Shown one piece after another: positions 43,880 to 55,482 of a stretch of DNA of 64,000 nucleotides. The position numbers were made by a program, and so were the translations under genes. The stretch spans positions 19,605,991 to 19,669,990 of the forward strand of contig CM043942.1 of NCBI GenBank assembly GCA_014529385.2, given 5' to 3'. The stretch is from Adiantum capillus-veneris (Eukaryota; Streptophyta; Polypodiopsida; Polypodiales; Pteridaceae). Each line of letters starts with the position of its first letter. The first letter of the stretch is position 1. The notes under the pieces are model-generated. The model saw only the letters and a program-made list of their open reading frames with translations. It was not told the DNA's origin and did no database searches.

Positions 43880-45700
43880 TTTTTTGAGTAATTTTCCTAG
43901 TTAATTAGGCAGAATTACTCAGTTTTTTGAGCAAAATTAAATAGGGAAAATTAGTAAATTGATTTCAAATGCTGTGATATATTTATCAGTGGTTAATTAG
44001 GTATTAAGGAACCGGTCATAACTAGGAGAAGCTCAGAAAATTAATCTAGCTAATTACTTTAGCAAAAATACTCTGTTTTTTGAGAAATTTAAATAGGGGA
44101 AATTAGTAAATTGATTTCAAATGCCATGATATATTTATCAATGGTTAATTAGGGGTTAAGAAACCCATGATAATTAGGAGAAGCTCAGAAAATTAATCTA
44201 GCTAATTACTTTAGCAAAAATACTCTGTTTTTTGAGAAATTTAAATAAGAGAAACTAGTAAATTGATTTCAAATGCTATGATATATTTATCAGTGGTTAA
44301 TTAGGTGTTAAGAAACTTGTGATAATTAGGAAAAGCTCAGATAATTAATCTAGCTAATTACTTTAGCAGAAATACTCTATTTTTTGAGAACTTTAAATAG
44401 GAGAAATTAGTGAATTGATTTCAAATGCTGTGATATATTTATCAGTGGTCAATTAGGTGTTAAAAAACCTGTGATAATTAGGATAAGCTCAGATAACTAA
44501 TCTAGCTAATTACTTTAGCAGAAATACTCTATTTTTTGAGCAATTTAAATAGAAGAAATTAACAGATTGATTTCAAATGCTGTGATATATTTATCAATGG
44601 TCAATTAGGTGTTAAAAAATCCTTGATGCTTAGGAGAAGCTCAGGTAACTAATCTAGCTAATTACTTTAGCATAAATACTCTTTTTTTAGTGAAAATTAA
44701 ATAGGGAAAATTAGTAAACTGATTTGAAATGCTGTGAGATATTTATCAATGGCTCATTAGGTGTTAAAAAATCCGTGATAATTAGGATAAGCTAAGATAA
44801 TTAATCTAGCTAATTAATTTAGCAAAAATACTCTATTTTTTGGACAATCTAAATAGGGGAAATTATGAAATAAGTTCAAATTGAATTGAGTTATTTATTA
44901 GAGGTTAACTAGATGTTAGAAAAATTGTGATAATTAGTTTAATCTCAGATAATTAGTTTAACTAATTATCTTAGTGGAATTATGCTGTTTTTAGGGATAA
45001 ATTAAAGGGGGAAATTAGTAAATCATGTGCTATAATTACATGCTATTTAGCAGAGCTGTATTATAGGGTAACGAGGCCGTGATAATTATGTCAAGGTTAG
45101 AAAAGTAGAATAGATATTTATCTAAGTCAAATTACACTATGTTTAGCTAAAAACTAAAGAGGGAAATTAGTATATCATGCTATATGATTACATGCTATTT
45201 ATCAGATTTATATTATAGAGTAAAGAGGCCGTGATAATTATGCCAAGGTTAGAAAAGTAGTATATATATTTATCTAAGTCAAATTACACTATTTTTAGCT
45301 AAAAACTAAGGAGGAAAATTAGTAAATCATGCTATATGATTACATGATATTTATCAGAGCTATACTATAGGGTAAAAAGGCCGTGATAATTATGCCAAGG
45401 TTAGAAAATTTGTATAGATATTTATCTAAGTCAAATTATACTATTTCTAGCTAAAAACTAAAGAGGGAAATTAGTAAATCATGCTATATGATTACATGCT
45501 ATTTATCAGAGCTATATTATAGGGTAAAGAGACCGTGATAATTATGCCAAGGATGGAAAAGTAGTATAGATATTTATCTAAGTCAAATTATCCTAATTTT
45601 AGCTCAAAAGTAAAGATGGAAATTATATAATTAAGTTGGAAAATAATAAGATAATTGCTAGAGGTCCAAAATATCTTTATTTACTTGTGGTAATTATACC
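43880..45700 (+). repeat. 152-bp tandem array, about 12 units (E1)
   Basis: The landmark [TC]TAATCTAGCTAATTA or its variant starts at 44041, 44193, 44345, 44497, 44649, 44801 and 44953, every step exactly 152. A later landmark, [GA]A[GA][GA]CCGTGATAATTA, starts at 45073, 45225, 45377 and 45529, again exactly 152. The units drift in sequence along the array but keep their length. It is AT-rich with no coding frame. Confidence 0.9.
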
Positions 45701-45750
45701 ATAGTTAATTAGTGAGGTTAGGAAATTATAATTGACAAAAAGTCCTATTT

Positions 45751-46760
45751 TGGCTCAAAGCTTATGCTTGCTCGAACCTTGATGTCCTTTCAACTCCCTT
45801 ACTTATGTCCAATGCTCATTGCCCTTTTTTATCCCGTTTCTTCTTTTCGTCTTCAAACTCAACCAACTTTAGACCCTCCTTGGACCTTCTTCTTCAGCTT
45901 ATGTTACCTTCCCCTTCGAAGCTTTCCGATTTTCCTTCGTGCTCGACTTGCCCTGAGCTCTCAAGGCTTGCCTTGCTTGCTATGTCCAAACTCGAGAGGG
46001 CGAGAGGAAGAGAAAGCCTTGCTTTGTATGTTTAAACTCGAGAGAGAGAGAGAAAAGCTTGCTCGCCTCGAGGATGAGAGCGAGAGAGAGGGAGCTCTTC
46101 CCCGCGTTGCCCTTCGACTCCCTCCTCTCCCTTCTTCCCTTGCTGCACTCGTTATGCCCCTGCCTTGTTATGCCATGGAGTCCTTCTTGCCCTTTGACTA
46201 CCCTCATTGATAGCCTTCCCTTAATTAGCCTCTGCCCATCAATCACGGCGCCGTGACTGATGTGGCGCATAATCCCTTGTGATGACGTGGTAGGCCGGAC
46301 TTTTGGAGCACCGCCAAATTCACCACAGATTGTACTGAATGGGTCGCCATGGCCCGCTGACCATTTTTGCTTCATGGTCGGGCTCATTTGAGCCACGCTC
46401 GCGAGAGAGAGGGAGCTCTTCCCCACGTTGCCCTTCGACTCCCTCCTCTCCCTTCTTCCCTTGCTGCACTCGTTATTCCCCTGCCTCGTTATGCCACGTA
46501 GTCCTTCTTGCCCTTCGACTCCCCTCGTTGATAGCCTTCCCTTAATTAGCCTCTGCCCATCAGTCACGGTGCTGTGGCTGATGTGGCGCATGATCCCTTG
46601 TGATGACATGGCAGGCCGGACTTCTGGAGCACCACCAAATTCACCACAGATGGTACTGAATGGGTCGCCATGGCCTGCTGACCATCATCCATCTGAGCCT
46701 GAGACTTGAACAGTGAAAAGGTGATACAATTTGGAACAAATTTTGTGAAGGCCATCATAG
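45751..46760. repeat. GC-rich region with a 321-bp tandem duplication
   Basis: Copy 1 begins CGAGAGAGAGGGAGCTC at 46081 and copy 2 at 46402. They stay similar for about 280 bases, to the ATGGGTCGCCATGGCC block, and diverge near 46360 and 46685. A 209-codon minus frame (45980-46609) stays open across both copies. It shows no known motif, and the openness follows from GC-rich repeated sequence. I do not call it a gene. Confidence 0.8.
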
Positions 46761-47918
46761 CAAAAAAACAACTAAAGGTTCACCAAAATACCAAAATACA
46801 AGCTGTAAGCCAACAACCACAAGTAGCCACAAGATTTTTCTTTTGTCAAGATGAAAGGGCTTTGAATCAAAATTTAAAATAAGTGGATAGGTGGACCCCA
46901 TAGACTTCAAGGAACAAACTCACCAAATTTGGGATCCATACATGGTGGAACATATAACCTCACAGACTGGTAGCAGAGACCAATCCAAACATTTTATCCA
47001 AAAGCAAGGGTAGAAAAAAAAATCCCAAACAGGCTCAAACAAGGAGAAGTTAGTCAAATGCAAGTAGTTAAAAAAGAGGCTGATAAAGTGACTTTTGGGA
47101 TACCTGAAGGGGATCAAACGAGCTCAAATTCACTCAGCATTTATCAAGAGGCTGTGAGAAACCTATGTGCCAAGTTACAAGTGATTTTGATAGTGGGATA
47201 CATGGATTGCTATCCATGACATCCTAACACAAAAAGTCCTCAGATTGATACAAGATCTAGCTCTGGTCTATGTGAACATAGTGCGGATTTTAAGATTCAA
47301 TTTGAATTTTTTTCCTGCAAACTGCAAGTTGAGACAATAGTCCAACAAAATTTAATCTTAGCAGATTTTCACTAACCTAGCGGCTATAAAGCTATAGCCA
47401 CCAAGAAAATTTTGTATAGGTTTTGTGGATCGGAGTGGAAGTAACTTGCTTTTGATTGAGGGACCTAATGCACCATAAAAGATAACCAGTCAAGATTTTT
47501 AAAGTTTCATTTCTTGATGTATTTGTGATCATGGAAACTACCATTAGGGAAATTTTGGACTCTCAAATGGGCCCTAGAAGGACTTTGACTTTCTCCCTCT
47601 TATCCAAAACGGGCGCGCGATAAAATTTTTACAAATGAAATCAAAACTTGTCGAACCTTTTGATTTAGAATGTACTCATCAAGATCTATCCATTGATATA
47701 TAGCTTGCCATTAGAATCCTTATATTCTAGAAGATTTCATTTTTTTGATGTGACAACTTTGTCTTATAAATGGAATCTCTCCCCACATTTCAACTTCAGT
47801 GGGGAGGCCATAACATCTACTAATCAACTCCAAATTTGTCAGAGTTTGGGGATTTACAACCTACTTTCTAAGATCTTTCGAATGATATGTTGGTTGATAG
47901 GGTTTTGACAAAGAGTTC
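46761..47918. other. Unassigned, non-coding
   Basis: It lies upstream of the H gag on the plus strand and could be H's LTR and leader, but no second copy is in the window. No gene is seen. Confidence 0.4.
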
Positions 47919-50900
47919 ATGCACTTCACTGGGTTGCCCACTTTAGACAAGAGAGGCAAAGTCAAACCTCCTTATAGGGCCCCTTTGAGAGTCCAAATTT
48001 TCCCTAATGATCAGAATAGAAACCCTAGCATTAGAGACCAATCAAGCCATATTTCAACCGAAGGTAGCGTCAACCAAGGGACCACACAAACCTTAGAGCC
48101 TATCTTGGAGGAGAGCCTTTCTGATACCCCTTCGGAGAGATCATACACCAATATGTCCGAGGAAACCAAAAGTGAGAGTTTTAAAGAAGAAACCAAAATG
48201 GGAGCGGGACCATCGCAACCTTTACCAAACCAAAAAATTATGCACTTGCAATATCATTCAAGAATGAGCAAGGGGTTCAAATCTATAAGGATGGTATTGA
48301 TTGTGACTGTATAAAAATTGAAGAGAGGCCTAGTGAGCTTAAGCTCAAAGTGTCTGTAGACTATAGTGGTGATCGATACTCTGATGAAGAGGGAAACATG
48401 TATATTGTTGTGCTTAATCCTTTTATTGTGGACAAATGGGTATTAACAGGTACCAAAGAGAAAGTTGACCAAGAGCTTGTGGAGAAGCCGCCAAAGCTTG
48501 ACATTATGAATTCCAAGCTTAGACGAGTAAATGTGGCTACATGCCAAGTATAGTAAAAATATTTGGCAGCTATTTGTAATGAGCGCGAGGGATATACATA
48601 CTTTGGGGGCCCAAACCATTAGTACTATGTCACCCCTAGCATACTCAGACCTGCAGTCTCAGAAACAACAAGACCGGAACCTACTAGAGTGAGTCCACGG
48701 AGATCTCATATGGAGGACTTATTCAATTGATTGTATCTATCTGTATTAAGGCCAATGGGGTCCTTGGACTCCCAGGTTCCTATGCCAACACATAGAGGAA
48801 GCACAATCTCAAACAAGATATTTAGTATAAGGGTGCGGTGCCGGATTTCACTACTGAAAGTTGGGACATAAGATCTGAAGGAAGGGTGTCTGCATGAGTC
48901 CCTTCCAAAACACCTTCTAGTGGATATGAAATGAGAGATGTTATGGGAGGAGAAACTAGATTGGTGAGGATGGTTGCAAAAACTCAAAAAATGGGACCTT
49001 CTTAAGTGGCTAAATGCATTCCAAAGAAGTACAATGGATCGAGAGATCCATAGGCGCATGTTTTGATTTTTAAGAAAGTCTTAAGAGCACAACAAGTAGC
49101 GTATTTCCACACATACTATGAGGTATTTGGTTTAACATTGGAGGGAACGGCGTTGAATTGGTTCGATTCACTAAATAGTAGAGATTTCTTGAACATTGAT
49201 CAACTCTTATGAGAGTTTGCGAAAGAATTCTCAAAAAGGGGAATCAAGCATAACACTATCTCTCTGATATATAATTTTAGACAGAAAGAAAATGAAAAGG
49301 TGAAGGAAGCTTCCCTTTGTTTCAAGTAATACATCAAAAGATGTCCAGTGCAAGAGATACCACATGTTGATTGACTATAGGATCTCTTTATTGAGGGCTT
49401 GTAAAATGAATCTCTCAAAAAGGAGTTGCACTTAAAAGCATGCACAACATTTAAACAAGTCACTTGGGAAGCATTCTACCTAGTTGAAAATTGCAAAATA
49501 TACGGCAAGGTTACTGAGGACTTAGAGACCAACGCTAGCAGTGCCTCTTCTACCATCAGTGAATCTACTACAAAACAAAGTTCTCTTACTTCAATCACAC
49601 AAAACACAGACCAACTGGTTGAGCCACTGGTCCACAAAATGAATCATACTTATCAGCAAAAACTTAACATGAGGCCATAGCAACCACAAGTAGTCAATGC
49701 TCCAAGAGTGTTGAAGTGATGTTCCATGACACTAGTGAGTGTTTCACAACCAAAACCATGTGAGGAAAAGGCATTATGGACCACCAACACTACAACAATT
49801 TCCACCACCTCCAAGGTACCAAATTGGACCAAACAACACGATACAAGGAGGGGACAAACCGCAAACAATATTGGGACAACAATTGCAATTATCGCATGAA
49901 AATTGAGAAATTGTGCGTTATGCACAATCAACAAAACCTCTCATAACTCAGCCAATGATGCTACTTACTATGTATTATGAGGAGCTATTCAAAGGCCACA
50001 GAAGAGAGACAGATGGAGTAGCTTATACATCTGAGGAGAGTCCATTTTGGGCTAGTGTCGATGAAGAAACTAAACCCTCACATGTGGCTTAGACATATAG
50101 AAATCATTTTTCAATGGACAAAAATACACTCATATTCATAGAAAACAAGAATTACAAGTCCACGGGTTATTCGCCTATAGTAGGCCAGCCAACAGGAGCA
50201 CGACCAACAACCCGACCACCAAAGGCCCATGTTATGAATGTGGAGGCGACCATTGGGCATGCGAGTCTCTGCATAAAGGTCAATGAATGAAACTTTTTGG
50301 CTTTTGTGATGGGTGTGGAAGAGATCACTTGATTGAGACCTGTGCAAAGAACACCGACAATTTAGGGAAGGCAACTGTCAACGTCATAGGGATTTTACCA
50401 TGCACGAGCGGATTGGAATTTGAGCCAATGATTCCAGTCAAAGTGGGGACTCAGGCTCAAGCTTAGGAAACAGCTAAAACTCAACCTATAGTCAATCATT
50501 TGAGACTTTCAAAACAAACTAAATTTGATATGCATGAGACTTTCAAAACAAACTAAACTAGAACTCAAAGAAAATCACGAAAACCCAAAAGGGACAAAAT
50601 AAAGCAAAGAGGCTGAAGAAGAAAACAACGTTGTAAACAAAACTACACCAAACAAAAGAGCAGCATAAACACGAGCAAGAAAGTAAGAAATACACAAAGG
50701 GATCGAAAGAGTCAAAGACTGACCCAGGCGGTTTAGTCTTGGTAGAAAAAGTAAATAAGAAATTAGACACAATGCCACAAGCATACGCGGAAAGGCTGGA
50801 TGACAACCAAACTTTGGAACAAAGACTTTTGACCTACCCGCATTTAGAAGACAAAAACCAAAAGATTGGGGGTGTACAAAAGACTTGTAGAAATTGCTAT

Positions 50901-51338
50901 AGCCCTGATGCATCCTAAAGGACCAAAATTTCATGAACTTGTAAAGCATGGGGTGGAAAAAGAAAACACAAAAACACGAGAAGAAATAAACATAGGTGAA
51001 AAGTACATGATTCAAGGTTTTTGTGACCGATGTGGAAGAAACAATGTGATCATGAATTGTGTCCATAATCTAGATAACAAAATTAAAAAACCCAAGATAG
51101 AAAACAAGGAAGAAACAATGACCATGAAGGTGGTGACAAACATAACAGATGAAGAAAGATCTTTAGAGATGCAGCTAATTCCAAAAGTAGACAAACCATG
51201 GCCACAATCATTGTGGGAAAAAATAAAAAACAGAAAAGATGGAAGGGCGACATTATTGTCAGCACCAATCCCTAAAAGTAATTCAGACCATGAAATCTAT
51301 CTAGGTGATATTCAATCATTGTACGGAGATGCAAACGT
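47919..51338 (+). pseudogene. Element H: decayed family-B-like gag region
   Basis: The N-terminal frame 47919-48314 is serine/threonine-rich. The gag core is at 49020-49500: KYNGSRDP, LTLEGTALNWFDSLNSRDF, EFAKEFSKRGIKHNTISL, KELHLKACTTFKQVTWEAF, with stops at five or more sites. Zinc knuckles are at about 50230-50270 (CYECGGDHWACES, fourth position lost) and 50307-50345 (CDGCGRDHLIETC, complete, short type). A third, CDRCGRNNVIMNC, at about 51025 has His changed to Asn. The block WPQSLWEKIKNRKDG then matches the B2 spacer. Reading stops at 51338, where an inverted A LTR is inserted. No pol part remains in the window. Confidence 0.7.
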
Positions 51339-53043
51339 TGTCGAGAAGTTTGCGGTCTTGCCAGGAAAGAATCGGGCTTTTGCATGTGAGAGTTTGTGAG
51401 AGAACTTCAAAAACTATATGAAGGAGTTATACCATAGATTCCATGAAGCCTAGGGTCTGGAAGGAAGTGCAATAAAAGAATTTCACTCTTTATCTCTTGC
51501 ACTTACACACACAAATAAAGAACACAAAAGAGCATATCAAAACAACGCAAAGATGAAAACATCAAGGCTATGGTCGTATCGTATCATGGGTGATATGAAA
51601 GGGTTAATAGATGAGTTAATGGCGTTCAATCTTTGCCAACCAAACAGGCTACGAATTGTTCATTGGAATTGTAATTTTGTGCTTACCATGATATATATGT
51701 TTTGTAGCTTTTATAAGTGAAGGGAACCCCCAAGGGTTACACACGAAAGAGAAGAGCCAGTTGTAAACAAGATCTGACAAAGTTTGAAATGGGTTGTCCT
51801 TGCATGATGTGGGCAGACTGGGGTCCACCATTTTGATCATATCTCCTCAAGTGTTGCTCCAAATAAAAAAGTAAAAATAGTGGAAAAAAAACTCAGCTCA
51901 TAAGCTACGACCCCCATTTTATATACCTTTTCCAATTCAGATTGGAACCTTGTGTAAAAAAATACTCAAAATAGGATACATTTCTTGCAAGAAAAAGTCT
52001 TATTGTGGTCCCCTTAGCCTACTAGACTTTCATTTGATTCCATTGGACATCTCATGCAATATGAAAGCATGGCATTTCTCCTTCACAAATTTCTCTAATC
52101 ATCCTTGCAAAAATGCATTAAAATAGGTGTATCTTTGAGAATCATGCAAGCTAGTGTCCCACTAGGATTCGACGTTCCTAGTAGCTATTAAAACAATTAT
52201 AAGAAAAATACATAGAATATATATATATATATATATATATTGGAAGTTACCCTAGATATAGGATCTAGCTAGGATGTGAGATGATAATGAGATAGTAAAA
52301 AGAAAGAACTAATGCTTTTTGCCCCAAGTTAAAGAAGATAAGCTATTGACGCTTTTTCCCATAGTACTTTCTAATGGCGGTAAAGTAAGAACATGTTACC
52401 CTTGAGATAAATATTAGGATAAGATAGAAAGATTATTATTATTCTTAGATATGCATATGTACATTAAAGGAAATATACTTATGTATATAGAACGTTGCAA
52501 GATAGATCTTGTAACATCTATGTACGTGTCACAATACGATATCCACCCCCTCTAAACCTACACATCCTCTGATATGTGCTACATATGATTTTCTACAGTT
52601 TCAATTGCCTTGTAGATCTTCCATGATTTCATCCTCATTGATAGCCTCCAACACTTCATCTTTACTTTGATCTTCACCTGTGTTTTTCTCTTCCTCCTCC
52701 TCAATATCTTCTGGATCACTGACTCCTCTTCTCATAAACACTTTGATCCTTTTTCTTGCAATGGGAATATTTACTTCTGTACCATCTGGTTTAGACACGC
52801 TGTATGCAACATTTTCATGCACATGCTTTACAACATACGGTCCAAACCATATTTTTGAGAACTTACGCATGACTATGTGCTAGTTATCGAGGCTACTATC
52901 ATACACTAAAACCCAGTCACCTTTGTCAATTGCTTTACTTTTGAGCTGATGTCGCTTATCAAAGTAGTCCTTGTTTTTCAACCTTGCATTTTTGAGTCGT
53001 TCTTTTGTAGCCTCAATGTCTCCAGGTCTTCTCTCTAATTGCG
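51339..53043 (-). mobile_element. Inverted end fragment of a second element A copy
   Basis: LTR 51339-52541 (1203 bp, minus strand; starts TATCGTATTGTGACA, ends CTTCTCGACA). A polypurine tract lies just beyond, followed by the C-terminal integrase frame (52601-52870: KIWFGPYVVKHVHENVAYS) and the segment up to 53043 (KDYFDKRHQLKSKAIDKGDW). Compared with the 5' LTR at 14179 it lacks about 800 internal bases. A stop lies at about 52885 where the plus copy has glutamine. The rest of the element is gone; at 53043 E2 begins. Confidence 0.85.
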
Positions 53044-53130
53044 TGCTAGGCAGAGGGTGCTAAGGGAGCTTTAGGGCTACCTTGGGATTCAAACTACTAC
53101 GAATTCCAGCCTATGAGTGCCCAGAAAACC

Positions 53131-53139
53131 TATAAATAA
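53131..53139 (+). promoter_or_regulatory. TATA box of E2
   Basis: TATAAATAA in a context shared with E1 (43464). Confidence 0.65.
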
Positions 53140-53579
53140 GACCCCTTGCTTCATAATTTCACTGAGACTTGGAGTCCTGGCCATTTCTCTCTCACATAGG
53201 GAGAAAACTCTACCCAAAAATCACTAGAGAGTAAATCTCTAGCTGATTAACCACGATAATTAGACTAGTTCCTTTTTAATTAGCAAAATTATGCTAATTT
53301 ATCTCTATTTTCTTAATTAATATAATTAATTAATAAGATTAAACTCTTTATAATCTAAATTACTCTCTTAACTCTTAATATTTTGCTAATTACTAAGATT
53401 AAGATTAGGGATGTTAATCTAATTAATTATTAAGCCATATTAGGACTGTAATTAATCTTTTTAGATTGAAATTAAGGGTAGTTATACTAATTAAACTTAG
53501 AATAGTATAAGATAACTATTAAAGCTGCATTAAACTGCTAAGAAGCTAGGAGAATTATATCATAAGTTTTTGATTAGTT

Positions 53580-54470
53580 TCTGTAATAAATTAGCTATTT
53601 TTAGTCAAAAAACTGATGGAAAAGCTACTTAATAAACTCAAATATTCTTAAGTTAATTATCAAAATTAGTAAATATATTAGAAATATGGGGTAAATTACT
53701 CATTAATAGATAATTAATCTAAGTATATAATTAAGCTAAAATTAGCTATTTTGAGCCACAAATTAAAAGGGAGAAATTAGTAAATCAAGTTAGATAACTA
53801 TGTGCTATTTATTAGAGTTGTTTTAAATTATAATTAAGCTGTGATAATTATCTTAAGATCAAAAAGGTTTTTTAACTATTTTTCTAAGCCAAAACAGACT
53901 ACCTCTAGCTAAAATTAAAAAGTAAGCTAGTTAATTATGTGCTATTTATTAGAATTAACTTACATTGTCATGATAACTATCCTAAGGTCCTAAAATTAGT
54001 TTAACTATTTTTTAAAGCCAAAACAAAGTAACTCTAGCTAAAATTAAAAGGAGGAAATTAGTAAATAAAATTAGATAATTATGTGTTATTTATCAAAGTT
54101 ACTTTATGTTGTAATTAAGTCGTGATAATTATTTTAAGGTCAAAAAATTAGTTTAGCTATTTATCTAAGCCAAAATAGAATAAATCTAGATGAAATTAAA
54201 AGAGGGGATTAGTAAATCAAATTAGATAATTATGTGTTCTTTATCAAAGCTACTTTACATTGTAATCAATCCATGATAATTATCTTAAGGTCAAAAAATT
54301 AATCTAGCTATGTATTTTAGCCTAAAGTCTAATTCTAGTTAAAGATAAAAGGAGAAAATTAGATAACTAATTTTTATATTTACAAGGTAATTAGCAGTGT
54401 TAGGAAATACCATTATCTACCTGTGATAAATATACCACAATTAGTTAGTTAGTTTAAGTAGTTATAATTG
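53580..54470 (+). repeat. 152-bp tandem array, about 6 units (E2)
   Basis: The landmark [GA]TGATAA[TC][TAC]A starts at 53841, 53970, 54122 and 54273, giving steps of 129, 152 and 151. The first step has lost about 23 bases. The units resemble those of E1 but the array is half as long. Confidence 0.75.
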
Positions 54471-54911
54471 ATCAAAAATCATATTTTTATTTGAAGATTA
54501 ATTAGGATAAATAGAATCTACTGTCAAAAATCTCTAGAAAAATTACTGTAAGTGTAAACCCTTGGTTTAAAAGCTGAGGAAATGTAATCGTTAAGAGAAA
54601 TTGAATGTAATAAATATTAAGCTTAAAATAATCAGATTTCAAGCTTAATAGAGATGGAAAAATTAGGAAAAAAATGTATAAATTTATAAGAAAATTATGG
54701 GAACTAAGAAAACCCTTAAGGAAGCTACAATATAGATATCTTGTCCATATAAGCAATTAAGAAATTACAAGATCAAGAAATTACCCTCTAGAATTACAAA
54801 TTTAACCTTGATTGGGTTAGAAGAAGAACTAGATTGAATACGAAGGTTAAGTTTAGCTTTTGGATAATTTACCTAATATTTAGACGTCTTTTTTTATAAG
54901 GATAAGAAGTT

Positions 54912-55055
54912 ATGGCACCCAAAAGGACCCGAGAAAATCCTACTTCTGATGATGAGGATAGTGTTCCTAAACTAACTAGAGCGTCACACAACGACGAAAC
55001 CGGGCCTAGTAGTAGGCCCACTGACAAGAGCATTCAAGCCCCAGCATTACAATAA
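54912..55055 (+). CDS. Short frame, possible gag start of element E
   Basis: 47 codons beginning MAPKRTRENPTSDDEDS and ending APALQ, then TAA. It lies after the leader at the place where gag should start, and its charged, Ser/Pro-rich character fits a gag N-terminus. No gag domain follows before the copia insertion, so it is a truncated remnant or a short leader peptide. Function unknown. Confidence 0.4.
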   Translation: MAPKRTRENPTSDDEDSVPKLTRASHNDETGPSSRPTDKSIQAPALQ

Positions 55056-55201
55056 GTGCGTGATAAGTCCTATGTGGGTCTTTTTTATGATTAAGTTTAG
55101 CCAATTCAAGTTTTTCCTTAGTGGTTAACATTGCATATGTAAAGAGGGAGTAAGGAATTAGGAAAAGTAAAACTGGCCGAATCGGAAGACATCTTCCAAG
55201 T

Positions 55202-55393
55202 TGAAGGAGTACGAGCGGAAGTGCGACGCGAGAGAGAGTGCGAGAAGAAGAGCACGACGATATGGTGAACTCGCTCTACTGTAATGTGTAGAGCATAGTG
55301 AGTTCTTATTAGGTTTTTACAAAAGAATGTGTGTACATACCTGGCGGCCCGCCCACTTACCTGGGCGACCACATTGGGCTTTATACCCCAACA
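55202..55393 (-). mobile_element. Copia 3' LTR
   Basis: 192 bp, near-identical to 60558-60753. Short for a plant copia LTR. TATAAAG lies near its 5' edge on the minus strand. Confidence 0.95.
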
Positions 55394-55404
55394 ACCTCCC
55401 ACTT
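55394..55404 (-). other. Copia polypurine tract
   Basis: The minus strand reads AAGTGGGAGGT directly before the 3' LTR. Confidence 0.9.
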
Positions 55405-55482
55405 AAAGTCCAATGTGGTACTTTAAATGTGAGAGAAGCTACTATACAAGCTAATATACAAGAGATGTAGAGAAGTGATGTA

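Larger units (their letters stand above)
42556..45750 (+). mobile_element. Element E, copy E1: promoter/LTR and tandem-repeat leader
   Basis: It starts at the end of B2. 42556-43463 is upstream (U3-like) sequence with palindromic motifs. TATAAATAG lies at 43464, then a transcribed-looking leader (GGGAGCC..., CTCTCATATAGAGAGAA) and AT-rich sequence. The tandem array of 152-bp units occupies about 43880-45700. From about 43440 on, E2 at 53095 onward is similar. No gag follows here; the sequence changes character at about 45750. Confidence 0.65.
53050..55201 (+). mobile_element. Element E, copy E2: leader and gag start
   Basis: 53095 onward parallels E1 from about 43440: the TATA context at 53131, the CTCTCTCACATAGGGAG block and then AT-rich sequence with the same repeat. 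It extends further than E1, to a short open frame at 54912. The copia element is inserted at 55202, and the sequence resumes at 60754 (CAAGAAACCC). The U3 upstream of the promoter is missing. Confidence 0.6.

Noticed and set aside
43880-45700. CRISPR-like regular array
   Set aside because: Regular spacing is striking, but units are contiguous 152-bp tandem repeats with no alternation of identical repeat and unique spacer, and the context is a plant retroelement.
45764-46210. 148-codon plus-strand frame in the GC-rich block
   Set aside because: Open because the DNA is pyrimidine-rich and repeated; leucine/proline/serine composition and no known motif.
45980-46609. 209-codon minus-strand frame with two internal repeats
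   Set aside because: The repeats are just the 321-bp DNA duplication translated. No start context, motif or neighbouring gene signal.
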